Source: Pseudomonas sp. W4I3
Lineage (GTDB): Bacteria > Pseudomonadota > Gammaproteobacteria > Pseudomonadales > Pseudomonadaceae
DNA: 64,000 bases
Assembly: GCF_030816195.1 (NCBI RefSeq)
Contig: NZ_JAUSXS010000001.1
Span: 4,983,501-5,047,500 of the forward strand
Direction: 5' to 3'
Positions within the stretch are counted from its first letter, which is position 1. Every line of letters starts with the position of its first letter. Made by a program: the position numbers and the translations under genes. The notes under the pieces were generated by a model that did no database searches, was not told the origin of the DNA, and saw only the letters and a program-made list of their open reading frames with translations. Shown here in pieces: positions 25,567 through 34,798 of this stretch.

Positions 25567-28500
25567 TCAGGATTCAACCATCGCCATGGCCTCTTCCACA
25601 TCCACCGCCACCAAACGCGAACAGCCCGGCTCGTGCATCGTCACGCCCATCAGCTGATCGGCCATTTCCATGGCGATCTTGTTGTGGGTGATATAGATGA
25701 ACTGCACGGTCTGGGACATCTCCTTGACCAGCCGAGCGTAGCGTCCAACGTTAGCGTCATCCAGCGGTGCGTCAACCTCATCGAGCATGCAGAACGGCGC
25801 CGGGTTCAGCTTGAAAATGGCAAATACCAGTGCCAGAGCCGTCAGGGCCTTTTCGCCGCCGGACAACAAATGGATGGTGCTGTTTTTCTTGCCCGGTGGC
25901 CGCGCCATGATCGTTACCCCTGTATCGAGTAGATCTTCGCCCGTCAGTTCCAAGTAGGCGCTGCCGCCACCGAAAACTTTCGGGAATAAGGCCTGTAAAC
26001 CGCCATTAATCTGATCAAAGGTATCCTTGAAGCGATTGCGGGTTTCCTTGTCGATCTTGCGGATCACGTTTTCCAGGGTGTCCAGGGCTTCGACCAGGTC
26101 GGCGTTCTGGGCATCCAGATAACGTTTGCGCTCGGACTGCTGCTGGTACTCATCGATGGCCGCGAGGTTGATCGCGCCGAGTCGCTGGATACGTGCGGCA
26201 ATTCGCTCAAGTTCTTCCTCGGCGTCTTTTTCGTTGGCCTGGGCGGTCAGTGTGTTGAGCACGCCGTGCAGGTCGTAACCGTCTTCCAGCAACTGGTCCT
26301 GCAAGGTTTTGCGGCGCACGGTCAGGGCCTGCCACTCCATGCGTTGCTGTTCGAGCTGGCCGCGAATCAGCTGGGATTGCTGCTCGGCCATGGTGCGGCG
26401 CTTTTCGGCGTCGCGCAGTTCGCGGTCGGCGTCTTCCAGGGCGATCTGCGCGGTCTTGAGTTCTTCGTCAACGCTCATGCGCTTGTCGAGCAGTTCTTCA
26501 AGCTTGAGGCGCAGCTCTTCAAGGGGCGCTTCGCCCTCCTCCAGGTTGAGGCTCAACTGCTCGCGCTTCTCGGTGAGGCGTTCCGATTGCATTTCCAGGC
26601 GCTCGAGCGCCTGGGCCGTGGAAGTGTGCTGGGCGCGCAGCGAGCCCAGGCGTACCGCCAACTGGTGGGCGTGGTCCTTGTGCTGGCGGGCTTCCTGGCG
26701 CACGCGGTCGAGCCGTTCGCGCAGGCTGTCGCGCTGGGCCAGCAGCAGTTCGCGTTGCTCGGTGTCCAGGGCCATGCTGTCGAGGGCTTCCTGCAATTGC
26801 AGGCGCGCTTCGCCGATCTGTTCGTGCTCCAGGGCGCGCTGCTCGCCCATCTCGGTCACTTCTTCGTCGAGACGGGTGCGGCGCAGGGTCAGTTGTTCGA
26901 CCTTGGCCTTGCTCGCCGACAGCTGGGCCTTGAGTTCGCCTTGCTGACGCGCTTCGTCCTGCAACAGGCGGCGCAGGTGTTCACGGCCGGTCTCTTGCTG
27001 GCGCTGGGTGGCGCGCAGGGTTTGCAGCTCGGTTTCCAGGCTTTCCAGGGTGGCTTCGCGCTCTTCACGCTCGGCGCTCAGGTTGACGATTTCCTGGCCA
27101 CGGGCCAGTACTCCGCTTTCGGCTTCGCTGGCACGCCGCACGCGCAGGAAATGGCGACCGACCCAGTAACCGTCACGGCTGATCAGGCTTTCACCGCCAC
27201 CCAACTGACCGCGTTGAGCCAGGGCCTGCTCAAGCGATTCAACTGGTTTGACCTGGCCCAGCCACGGCGACAGGTCTATCGCCGCCTCGACCTTGTCCAG
27301 CAGGCTGCCCGGCACGCGCGTGCCGTCGGCGGCCGGGCTGAGCAGGCGCAAGTCACCCTGGGCAAAACCGGCCAGGTCGAATCCGCCAAAATCATCCACC
27401 AGCACCGCTTGCAGGTCGGCGCCCAACACGGTTTCCACCGCCAGTTCCCACCCGGCCTCCACTTTCAGCCCTTCGGCCAGGCGTGGGCGCTCGGCCAGGT
27501 GCTGGTCGCGCAGCCATTCGGCGGTGCCGGTGCCGGGGTCCAAAGCGGCTTGCTGCAAGGCTTCAAGCGACGCCAGCCGCCCGTTGAGCCGCTGCAGATC
27601 GCCCTGGGCCTGCTGCTGCGCCTGGGTCGCGGTGTGCAGTTGCTGACGCAATTGCTCCAGGCGCTCCACTTGCTGCTCTTCGCTGGCTTCGAGTTCTTCC
27701 AGGGTCATTTCGCTTTCGGCCAGTTGCTCGCTCAACTGCAGGATCGCGGCGTCTTCCGGGTCGGCGGCGAGCAATACGCGCTCGTCCTGCAGGCGGCGCT
27801 GACGCTCGGCCAATCGCTCCATGCTGGTTTCCAGCTGCTGGATGCGCGACTGCTGCACCTCGGCCTGGCGCCGCGGTTCGGCGGAGGTGAGGTTGAAGTT
27901 GTCCCACTGCTCCTGCCAGCCGTGCATGCTGGTTTCGGCTTCTTCCAGGGCTGCCGCCGCTTCTTCGGCGGCGGCGCTGGTGATTTCCTGCTCGGGGGTG
28001 AGCATGTCCAGCTCTTCGCCCAGGGTCAGCAGCAGCGTGCGGTCGTGGCCCAGGTGCGACTCGGTTTCCAGGCGCGCGCGCTCGGCTTCCTTCAGGTCGT
28101 CCTGCAACTGGCGCAGACGCTGCTGGCCGTGCTGGATGCTCTGTTCGACCCGGGCGATGTCGCCGCCCACCGAATAGAAGCGCCCCTGCACCAGATTGAA
28201 GCGCTCGGACAGCTCATGGTGCCCGTCCCGCAGGCGTTCGATACTGGCGTCGGCGTTGCGCTGCTCGGCCACCAGCGCTTCAAAGCTGACTTCCTGGGTG
28301 CCGATGATCGCCTCGCGCTGGCCGACCTGATCGTTCAACGCCTGCCAGCGCAGGGCCGACAGCTGTGCCTTGAGCTGGCGCTCTTCGCCCTTGTACTCCT
28401 GATACTTCTCGGCGGCCTGGGCCTGGCGGTGCAGGCGCTCCAACTGGCGCTCCAGCTCTTCGCGCAGGTCGGTCAGGCGGGCGAGGTTTTCATGGGTGCG

Positions 28501-29055
28501 GCGGATGCGGTTTTCGGTCTCGCGGCGGCGCTCCTTGTACTTGGAGATGCCGGCCGCTTCTTCGATGAAGTTACGCAGGTCTTCAGGCTTGGCTTCGATC
28601 AGCTTGGAGATCATGCCCTGCTCGATGATCGAGTAGCTGCGCGGGCCCAGGCCTGTGCCGAGGAAAATATCGGTGATGTCGCGTCGACGGCATTTGGTGC
28701 CGTTGAGGAAGTAACTGTTCTGGCTGTCGCGCGTGACTTTACGGCGAATGGAGATTTCCGCGTAGGCCGCGTATTCGCCGATCAGGGTGCCGTCGGAGTT
28801 ATCGAACACCAGTTCGATGCTGGCCTGGCTCACCGGTTTGCGGCTGGTGGAGCCATTGAAGATGACGTCGGTCATCGACTCGCCACGTAGGTTTTTCGCC
28901 GAGCTCTCGCCCATCACCCAGCGGACGGCGTCGATGATGTTCGACTTGCCGCAACCATTGGGCCCGACCACCGCCGCCATGTTACTGGGGAAGTTCACCG
29001 TGGTCGGGTCGACGAAGGATTTGAACCCCGCCAACTTGATGCACTTGAGCCGCAC
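25567..29055 (-). CDS. smc: Chromosome segregation ATPase SMC
   Basis: This 1162-residue condensin subunit has Walker A GPNGCGKSNIID (residues 32-43), a long coiled coil, the hinge near residues 500-640, a second coiled coil, the ABC signature LLSGGEKALTALAL and Walker B PFCMLDEVDAPLDD. It compacts and segregates the chromosome with ScpA and ScpB, which are not in the window. The start is GTG 29055, giving the standard MRLKCIKLAGFKSF. It begins 2 bases after the stop of the GntR gene, so the two are one transcription unit. Confidence 0.97.
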   Translation of the reverse strand: MRLKCIKLAGFKSFVDPTTVNFPSNMAAVVGPNGCGKSNIIDAVRWVMGESSAKNLRGESMTDVIFNGSTSRKPVSQASIELVFDNSDGTLIGEYAAYAEISIRRKVTRDSQNSYFLNGTKCRRRDITDIFLGTGLGPRSYSIIEQGMISKLIEAKPEDLRNFIEEAAGISKYKERRRETENRIRRTHENLARLTDLREELERQLERLHRQAQAAEKYQEYKGEERQLKAQLSALRWQALNDQVGQREAIIGTQEVSFEALVAEQRNADASIERLRDGHHELSERFNLVQGRFYSVGGDIARVEQSIQHGQQRLRQLQDDLKEAERARLETESHLGHDRTLLLTLGEELDMLTPEQEITSAAAEEAAAALEEAETSMHGWQEQWDNFNLTSAEPRRQAEVQQSRIQQLETSMERLAERQRRLQDERVLLAADPEDAAILQLSEQLAESEMTLEELEASEEQQVERLEQLRQQLHTATQAQQQAQGDLQRLNGRLASLEALQQAALDPGTGTAEWLRDQHLAERPRLAEGLKVEAGWELAVETVLGADLQAVLVDDFGGFDLAGFAQGDLRLLSPAADGTRVPGSLLDKVEAAIDLSPWLGQVKPVESLEQALAQRGQLGGGESLISRDGYWVGRHFLRVRRASEAESGVLARGQEIVNLSAEREEREATLESLETELQTLRATQRQQETGREHLRRLLQDEARQQGELKAQLSASKAKVEQLTLRRTRLDEEVTEMGEQRALEHEQIGEARLQLQEALDSMALDTEQRELLLAQRDSLRERLDRVRQEARQHKDHAHQLAVRLGSLRAQHTSTAQALERLEMQSERLTEKREQLSLNLEEGEAPLEELRLKLEELLDKRMSVDEELKTAQIALEDADRELRDAEKRRTMAEQQSQLIRGQLEQQRMEWQALTVRRKTLQDQLLEDGYDLHGVLNTLTAQANEKDAEEELERIAARIQRLGAINLAAIDEYQQQSERKRYLDAQNADLVEALDTLENVIRKIDKETRNRFKDTFDQINGGLQALFPKVFGGGSAYLELTGEDLLDTGVTIMARPPGKKNSTIHLLSGGEKALTALALVFAIFKLNPAPFCMLDEVDAPLDDANVGRYARLVKEMSQTVQFIYITHNKIAMEMADQLMGVTMHEPGCSRLVAVDVEEAMAMVES

Positions 29056-29057
29056 GC

Positions 29058-29717
29058 TTAGGCGTCCGCCAACGCTGCGATCACCAGCGAGCTGCTGCGC
29101 TGGCAGTAGGCCGACAACACCAGGCGGATCTGCGCCAGGTCACGGGCCAGCACGGCGGCGAGCAACTGTTCGAACAGCGTGATGTACTCGCTCATTTCCG
29201 CCTTGCGCTGCTCGAGGGCCAGGTAATAGGCGCGGTTCATCGCCGGCTGCAGGTTCTCTACGGTTTCCTGCAGATACGGGTTGTTGGCGAAGGGGTACGC
29301 GGCGCGCATCACGTTGAAGCTTTCTTCGACGAAGGCACGGATGTCCTGGCGCTCATAGCTGCCCATCAGGCGCTGCTGGATTTGCAGGAAAGGCGCCATG
29401 TCGGCCTGGGTCTGCCAGCCTTCGGCCACCGCATTGCCGAGCAGGATGTACATCTCGCCCATCAAGGTACACAGGCTCTGCACCTTGTGCGCGGTGAGTT
29501 CGGTGACGTGGGCGCCACGGCGCGGCAGGATCGCGATCAGGTGCCGGCGCTCGAGGATCAGCAAGGCTTCGCGCACGGAGCCACGGCTGACATTCAGTGC
29601 CAGCGTGACCTTCTGTTCCTGGATCCGCTCCCCAGGCTTGAGATCGCCGCGAATGATACGTTCGGCGAGGTGGTGAGCGATTTGCTCGGCGAGACTGTCC
29701 GGCGCCTTGAACGTCAT
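29058..29717 (-). CDS. GntR-family (FadR/FCD-type) transcriptional regulator
   Basis: This 219-residue regulator has an N-terminal winged helix (LAEQIAHHLAERIIRGDLKP, then GSVREALLILERRHLI) and a C-terminal all-helical FCD effector domain. It is divergent from xdhA across 280 bases and is followed at once by smc (2-base gap). The same neighbour order is known in P. aeruginosa. Two TGAC-N6-GTCA dyads in front of xdhA are candidate targets. Control of purine catabolism is an inference from position. GAAGGGA lies before the ATG. Confidence 0.9.
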   Translation of the reverse strand: MTFKAPDSLAEQIAHHLAERIIRGDLKPGERIQEQKVTLALNVSRGSVREALLILERRHLIAILPRRGAHVTELTAHKVQSLCTLMGEMYILLGNAVAEGWQTQADMAPFLQIQQRLMGSYERQDIRAFVEESFNVMRAAYPFANNPYLQETVENLQPAMNRAYYLALEQRKAEMSEYITLFEQLLAAVLARDLAQIRLVLSAYCQRSSSLVIAALADA

Positions 29718-29901
29718 GTTTTCCCTTCAAAATCTTCTATCGGTACAAGCGCGGCAGTGTAGCGCATTGGCCCGCTGATGGCGCTACGCCCACCGTGGCC
29801 AATTTGGCATGAAACACGCAAGCCTGAATAGCGATAAGCCCCTGAAAACAACAGTTTCAGAAGACTGAACCATAATTGTCAGTGTTGTGATCGCATTTTC
29901 T

Positions 29902-29938
29902 TGACCCTTAGGTCAGAAAACCATTGACCGAAAAGTCA
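29902..29938. promoter_or_regulatory. Two tandem dyads upstream of xdhA, candidate GntR operator
   Basis: TGACCCTTAGGTCA (29902-29915) and TGACCGAAAAGTCA (29925-29938) both fit TGAC-N6-GTCA, with centres 23 bases apart, about two helical turns. They lie 60-96 bases before the xdhA start, and the form suits cooperative binding of a GntR dimer pair. The two GntR proteins of this block are candidate binders. Confidence 0.6.
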
Positions 29939-29997
29939 GACATGACTAGATTCGGCGCAAAGCGGTTAACAACAATAATGAGTCTGCGAGGCCTTCC

Positions 29998-31446
29998 GTG
30001 ATCCAGTTTTTACTTAACCAGGAACTCCGTAGCGAGCACGCCCTGGACCCCAACCTCACCGTGCTCAACTATCTGCGTGAGCACGTGGGCAAACCCGGTA
30101 CCAAGGAAGGCTGCGCCAGCGGCGACTGTGGTGCGTGCACCGTGGTGGTGGGCGAGTTGCACAGTGACGATCAAGGCGTTGAGCAGATTCGCTATCGCAG
30201 CCTCAATTCCTGCCTGACCTTTGTCTCGTCGCTGCACGGCAAGCAACTGATCAGCGTTGAAGACCTCAAGCACCAGGGCCAACTGCACAGCGTGCAACAG
30301 GCGATGGTCGAGTGCCACGGCTCGCAGTGCGGCTTCTGCACCCCAGGTTTCGTGATGTCGCTGTTTGCCTTGCAGAAGAACAGCGACGCGCCCGACAGCC
30401 AGAAGGCCCACGAAGCCCTGGCCGGCAACCTGTGCCGCTGCACGGGCTACCGTCCGATTCTGGCGGCCGCGGAACAAGCCTGCTGCAACAAGCCTCAGGA
30501 CCAGTTCGACAGCCGCCAGGCCGAGACCATCGCCCGCCTCAAAGCCATCGCGCCGACCCAAACCGGTGAACTCAACAGCGGCGACAAACGCTGCCTGGTG
30601 CCGTTGACCGTCGCCGACTTGGCCGACCTCTACGACGCCTACCCGCAAGCCCGCCTGCTGGCCGGCGGCACGGACCTGGCGCTGGAAGTCACCCAGTTCC
30701 ATCGCACCCTGCCGGTGATGATCTACGTCGGCAATATTGCCGAGATGAAGCGCATCGAAGCCTTCGACGACCGCCTGGAAATCGGCGCCGCCACCGCCCT
30801 CTCCGACTGCTACGCCGCGCTGCACCACGAATACCCCGACTTCGGCGAACTGCTGCATCGCTTTGCCTCGTTGCAGATCCGCAACCAGGGCACCCTGGGC
30901 GGCAATATCGGCAACGCCTCGCCGATCGGTGATTCGCCGCCGCTGCTGATTGCCCTCGGCGCGCAAATTGTGCTGTGCAAGGGCGATACCCGCCGTACCC
31001 TGGCGCTGGAAGACTACTTCATCGATTACCGCGTCACTGCCCGCCAGGACAGTGAGTTCATCGAGAAGATCATCGTGCCCAAGGGCCACTCGCTGTTTCG
31101 CGCGTACAAGGTTTCCAAGCGCCTGGACGACGATATTTCCGCGGTGTGCGCCGCCTTCAACCTGACACTCGACAACGGCGTAATCCGCGAGGCCCGCGTT
31201 GCTTTCGGCGGCATGGCCGCCACTCCCAAGCGCGCCAAGCATTGCGAGACGCAACTGATTGGCGCCACCTGGAACGCCGCCACCGTGGAGAAAGCCTGTG
31301 CCGCCCTGGCCGAGGATTTCACCCCGCTCTCGGACTTCCGCGCCAGCAAGGAATACCGCCTGCTCAGTGCGCAAAACCTGCTGCGCAAATACTTCATCGA
31401 ACTGCAAACGCCGCACATCGAGACTCGGGTGACCGCTTATGTCTAA
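29998..31446 (+). CDS. xdhA: Xanthine dehydrogenase small subunit (2Fe-2S and FAD)
   Basis: XdhA carries electrons from the molybdenum site to NAD+ in oxidation of hypoxanthine and xanthine to urate. The 482-residue subunit has a plant-type [2Fe-2S] motif (CASGDCGACTVVV), a second cluster (CGFCTPGFVMSL and NLCRCTGYRPI) and an FAD domain (ARLLAGGTDLALE, GNIGNASPIGDSPP). The start is a GTG at 29998 with GAGG upstream. Its last 8 bases overlap xdhB. Confidence 0.96.
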   Translation: MIQFLLNQELRSEHALDPNLTVLNYLREHVGKPGTKEGCASGDCGACTVVVGELHSDDQGVEQIRYRSLNSCLTFVSSLHGKQLISVEDLKHQGQLHSVQQAMVECHGSQCGFCTPGFVMSLFALQKNSDAPDSQKAHEALAGNLCRCTGYRPILAAAEQACCNKPQDQFDSRQAETIARLKAIAPTQTGELNSGDKRCLVPLTVADLADLYDAYPQARLLAGGTDLALEVTQFHRTLPVMIYVGNIAEMKRIEAFDDRLEIGAATALSDCYAALHHEYPDFGELLHRFASLQIRNQGTLGGNIGNASPIGDSPPLLIALGAQIVLCKGDTRRTLALEDYFIDYRVTARQDSEFIEKIIVPKGHSLFRAYKVSKRLDDDISAVCAAFNLTLDNGVIREARVAFGGMAATPKRAKHCETQLIGATWNAATVEKACAALAEDFTPLSDFRASKEYRLLSAQNLLRKYFIELQTPHIETRVTAYV

Positions 31447-33838
31447 CCATCACGCCGTGGAAAAAACCCAGGCCGAACTGGCCGAACTGTTTGCCCGCGA
31501 CCTCACGTCCGGGGTCGGGCGCAGCGTCAAGCATGACAGCGCCGCCAAGCACGTCAGTGGTGAGGCGCAGTACATCGACGACCGCCTCGAATTTCCCAAC
31601 CAGCTGCACCTGTACGCGCGCATGTCCGACCGCGCCCACGCGAAAATCCTCAGCATCGATACCGCCCCCTGCTATGCCTTCGATGGCGTGCGCATCGTGA
31701 TCACCCACGAAGACGTACCGGGCCTCAAGGACATCGGCCCATTGATGCCGGGCGATCCGCTGTTGGCTATCGACACCGTGCAGTTCGTCGGTCAGGTGGT
31801 ATTGGCCGTGGCCGCCCGCGACCTTGAAACAGCACGCAAGGCCGCCATGGCGGCGGTGATCGAATACGAAGACCTGGAGCCGGTACTGGATGTGGTCGAG
31901 GCGTTTCGCAACAAACACTTCGTGCTCGACAGCCACAGCCATCAACGCGGTGATTCGGCCGGCGCGCTGGCCACGGCGAAAAACCGTATCCAGGGCACGC
32001 TGCATATCGGCGGCCAGGAACACTTCTACCTGGAAACCCAGATCTCCTCGGTGATGCCCACCGAAGACGGCGGCATGATCGTCTACTGCTCCACGCAAAA
32101 CCCCACCGAAGTGCAGAAACTGGTGGCGGAAGTGCTTGATGTGTCGATGAACAAAATTGTCGTGGATATGCGCCGCATGGGCGGCGGGTTCGGCGGCAAG
32201 GAAACCCAGGCCGCCAGCCCCGCCTGCCTGTGCGCGGTCGTGGCGCGCCTCACCGGCCAGCCTACGAAGATGCGCCTGCCGCGGGTCGAAGACATGCTGA
32301 TGACCGGCAAGCGCCACCCGTTCTATATCGAATATGACGTGGGCTTTGACGACAACGGCCGTTTGCACGGCATCAACCTGGAACTGGCGGGCAACTGCGG
32401 CTGCTCGCCGGACTTGTCCAACTCGATTGTCGACCGCGCGATGTTCCACGCCGATAACGCCTATTACCTGGGCGATGCCACGGTCAATGGCCATCGCTGC
32501 AAGACCAACACCGCGTCCAACACCGCTTATCGTGGCTTCGGTGGCCCGCAAGGAATGGTCGCTATTGAGGAAGTGATGGACGCCATCGCTCGCCACCTGG
32601 CGCTGGACCCGTTGGCCGTGCGCAAGGCCAACTACTACGGGAAGACCGAGCGCAACGTTACCCACTACTACCAGACGGTCGAGCACAACATGCTCGAAGA
32701 AATGACCGCCGAACTTGAAGCCAGCAGCCAATACGCCGAGCGCCGCGAAGCGGTGCGTCTGTACAACGCCCACAGCCCGATCCTGAAAAAAGGCCTGGCG
32801 CTGACCCCGGTCAAATTCGGTATCTCGTTCACCGCGAGCTTTCTTAACCAGGCCGGCGCCCTGATCCACATCTACACCGACGGCAGCATCCACCTCAACC
32901 ACGGGGGCACCGAGATGGGCCAAGGCCTGAACACCAAGGTCGCCCAGGTGGTGGCCGAAGTGTTTCAGGTCGATATCGACCGCGTGCAGATCACCGCCAC
33001 CAACACCGACAAGGTGCCCAACACCTCGCCGACAGCCGCCTCCAGTGGCGCCGACCTGAACGGCAAGGCCGCGCAGAACGCCGCCGAAACCATCAAGCAG
33101 CGCCTGGTGGAATTCGCTGCGCGCAAGTACGACGTCAGCGAGGCGGACGTGGAATTTCGCAACGGCCATGTGCGCGTGCGCGAACAGATTTTGAGCTTCG
33201 AGGCGCTGATCCAGCAGGCGTATTTCGCCCAGGTGTCGCTGTCGAGCACCGGCTTCTACAAGACCCCGAAAATCTTCTACGACCGCAGCCAGTCACGCGG
33301 GCGGCCGTTCTACTACTTCGCCTTCGGCGCGGCGTGCTGCGAAGTGATCGTCGACACCCTGACCGGCGAATACAAGATGCTGCGCACCGACATCCTTCAC
33401 GATGTGGGCGCCTCGCTGAACCCGGCCATCGACATCGGCCAGGTCGAAGGCGGCTTTATCCAGGGCATGGGCTGGCTGACCATGGAAGAGTTGGTGTGGA
33501 ACAACAAAGGCAAGCTGATGACCAACGGCCCGGCCAGCTACAAGATCCCGGCCGTGGCGGACATGCCGCTGGACCTGCGGGTCAAGCTGGTGGAAAACCG
33601 CAAGAACCCGGAGGACACGGTGTTCCATTCCAAGGCCGTAGGGGAGCCGCCGTTCATGCTCGGAATTGCCTCGTGGTGCGCGATCAAGGATGCGGTGGCG
33701 AGCCTGGGTGACTATCGTCATCAGCCCAGGATCGATGCGCCGGCCACGCCGGAGCGGGTGTTGTGGGGGTGTGAGCAGATGCGGCGGTTACAGGTGGCGC
33801 CAGCCGTTGAGATTGAAACCGAGACAGCTTCGCTCTAG
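31439..33838 (+). CDS. xdhB: Xanthine dehydrogenase molybdopterin-binding large subunit
   Basis: This 799-residue catalytic subunit holds the molybdenum cofactor. It shows the MoCo motif RMGGGFGGKETQA, the conserved CKTNTASNTAYRGFGGPQG segment with the substrate-binding Arg, and the catalytic Glu in VGEPPFMLG near the C-terminus. It overlaps xdhA by 8 bases, so the subunits are translationally coupled. A REP doublet separates it from xdhC. Confidence 0.96.
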   Translation: MSNHHAVEKTQAELAELFARDLTSGVGRSVKHDSAAKHVSGEAQYIDDRLEFPNQLHLYARMSDRAHAKILSIDTAPCYAFDGVRIVITHEDVPGLKDIGPLMPGDPLLAIDTVQFVGQVVLAVAARDLETARKAAMAAVIEYEDLEPVLDVVEAFRNKHFVLDSHSHQRGDSAGALATAKNRIQGTLHIGGQEHFYLETQISSVMPTEDGGMIVYCSTQNPTEVQKLVAEVLDVSMNKIVVDMRRMGGGFGGKETQAASPACLCAVVARLTGQPTKMRLPRVEDMLMTGKRHPFYIEYDVGFDDNGRLHGINLELAGNCGCSPDLSNSIVDRAMFHADNAYYLGDATVNGHRCKTNTASNTAYRGFGGPQGMVAIEEVMDAIARHLALDPLAVRKANYYGKTERNVTHYYQTVEHNMLEEMTAELEASSQYAERREAVRLYNAHSPILKKGLALTPVKFGISFTASFLNQAGALIHIYTDGSIHLNHGGTEMGQGLNTKVAQVVAEVFQVDIDRVQITATNTDKVPNTSPTAASSGADLNGKAAQNAAETIKQRLVEFAARKYDVSEADVEFRNGHVRVREQILSFEALIQQAYFAQVSLSSTGFYKTPKIFYDRSQSRGRPFYYFAFGAACCEVIVDTLTGEYKMLRTDILHDVGASLNPAIDIGQVEGGFIQGMGWLTMEELVWNNKGKLMTNGPASYKIPAVADMPLDLRVKLVENRKNPEDTVFHSKAVGEPPFMLGIASWCAIKDAVASLGDYRHQPRIDAPATPERVLWGCEQMRRLQVAPAVEIETETASL

Positions 33839-33849
33839 ACCGAGGCGCT

Positions 33850-33922
33850 GCCATCGGGGGCAAGCCCCCTCCCACATTTGGAATGCGTTCCCATGTGGGA
33901 GGGGGCTTGCCCCCGATGACGG
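33850..33922. repeat. REP doublet (REPIN), inverted, inside the xdh operon
   Basis: Inverted arms 33850-33877 and 33893-33922 (CATCGGGGGCAAGCCCCC type) are separated by 15 bases. Lying between xdhB and xdhC, it may stabilise the xdhAB message or lower xdhC expression. Confidence 0.9.
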
Positions 33923-33948
33923 CCTGACAGACACCACAAGAGGTGACC

Positions 33949-34791
33949 ATGAACAACTGGATCAGCGCCCTCGCCGACCTGCAAAACCAAGGCGAACCCT
34001 GCGTGCTCGTCACCATTATCGAAGAACTCGGTTCCACCCCACGCAATGCCGGTTCCAAGATGGTAATCAGCGCCGCCCACACCTTCGACACCATCGGCGG
34101 CGGGCACCTGGAATACAAGGCGACGCACATCGCCCGCGAGATGCTTGCTAGTGGCCAGCAGAACACCCATCTCGAACGCTTCAGCCTCGGCGCAAGCCTG
34201 GGGCAGTGCTGCGGCGGTGTGACAGTGCTGCTGTTTGAGCCCATGGGCCAGGTGCAGGCGCAGATTGCCGTATTCGGCGCCGGCCACGTGGGGCGTGCGT
34301 TGGTGCCGTTGCTGGCGAGCCTGCCGTGCCGGGTGCGCTGGATCGATTCGCGCGAGCAGGAGTTTCCGCAGCAGATCCCCCAGGGCGTGCGTAAAATCGT
34401 CAGCGAAGAGCCGGTCGACGAAATTGCCGACTTGCCGGCGGGCAGTTACTGCATCGTCATGACCCATAACCACGCCCTGGATCTGGAGCTGACCGCTGCC
34501 CTGCTCAAGCGCAATGATTTTGCCTACTTCGGCCTGATCGGCTCCAGGACCAAACGCGTCAAGTTCGAACATCGCCTGCGTGATCGCGGCTTCGACCCCG
34601 CGCAACTGCAACGCATGCGCTGCCCGATGGGCCTCACCGAGGTGAAGGGCAAATTGCCGGTGGAGATCGCCATTTCCATCGCCGGCGAAATCATCGCCAC
34701 CTATAACGCCCAGTTCGGCCAGCACACCGCCAGCGCCGAACCCATTGCCAAATTGCTGCCGGTCTCACGCCGCAGCCAAGCCAAGAATTGA
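33949..34791 (+). CDS. xdhC: Xanthine dehydrogenase accessory protein XdhC
   Basis: XdhC binds molybdenum cofactor, promotes its sulfuration and delivers it to the XdhB subunit. The 280-residue protein has the N-terminal VLVTIIEELGSTPRNAGSKM motif and a C-terminal Rossmann-like domain (QIAVFGAGHVGRALVPLL). AGAGGTG precedes ATG 33949, which is preferred to the GTG at 33943. guaD begins 7 bases after its stop. Confidence 0.95.
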   Translation: MNNWISALADLQNQGEPCVLVTIIEELGSTPRNAGSKMVISAAHTFDTIGGGHLEYKATHIAREMLASGQQNTHLERFSLGASLGQCCGGVTVLLFEPMGQVQAQIAVFGAGHVGRALVPLLASLPCRVRWIDSREQEFPQQIPQGVRKIVSEEPVDEIADLPAGSYCIVMTHNHALDLELTAALLKRNDFAYFGLIGSRTKRVKFEHRLRDRGFDPAQLQRMRCPMGLTEVKGKLPVEIAISIAGEIIATYNAQFGQHTASAEPIAKLLPVSRRSQAKN

Positions 34792-34798
34792 GATAACC

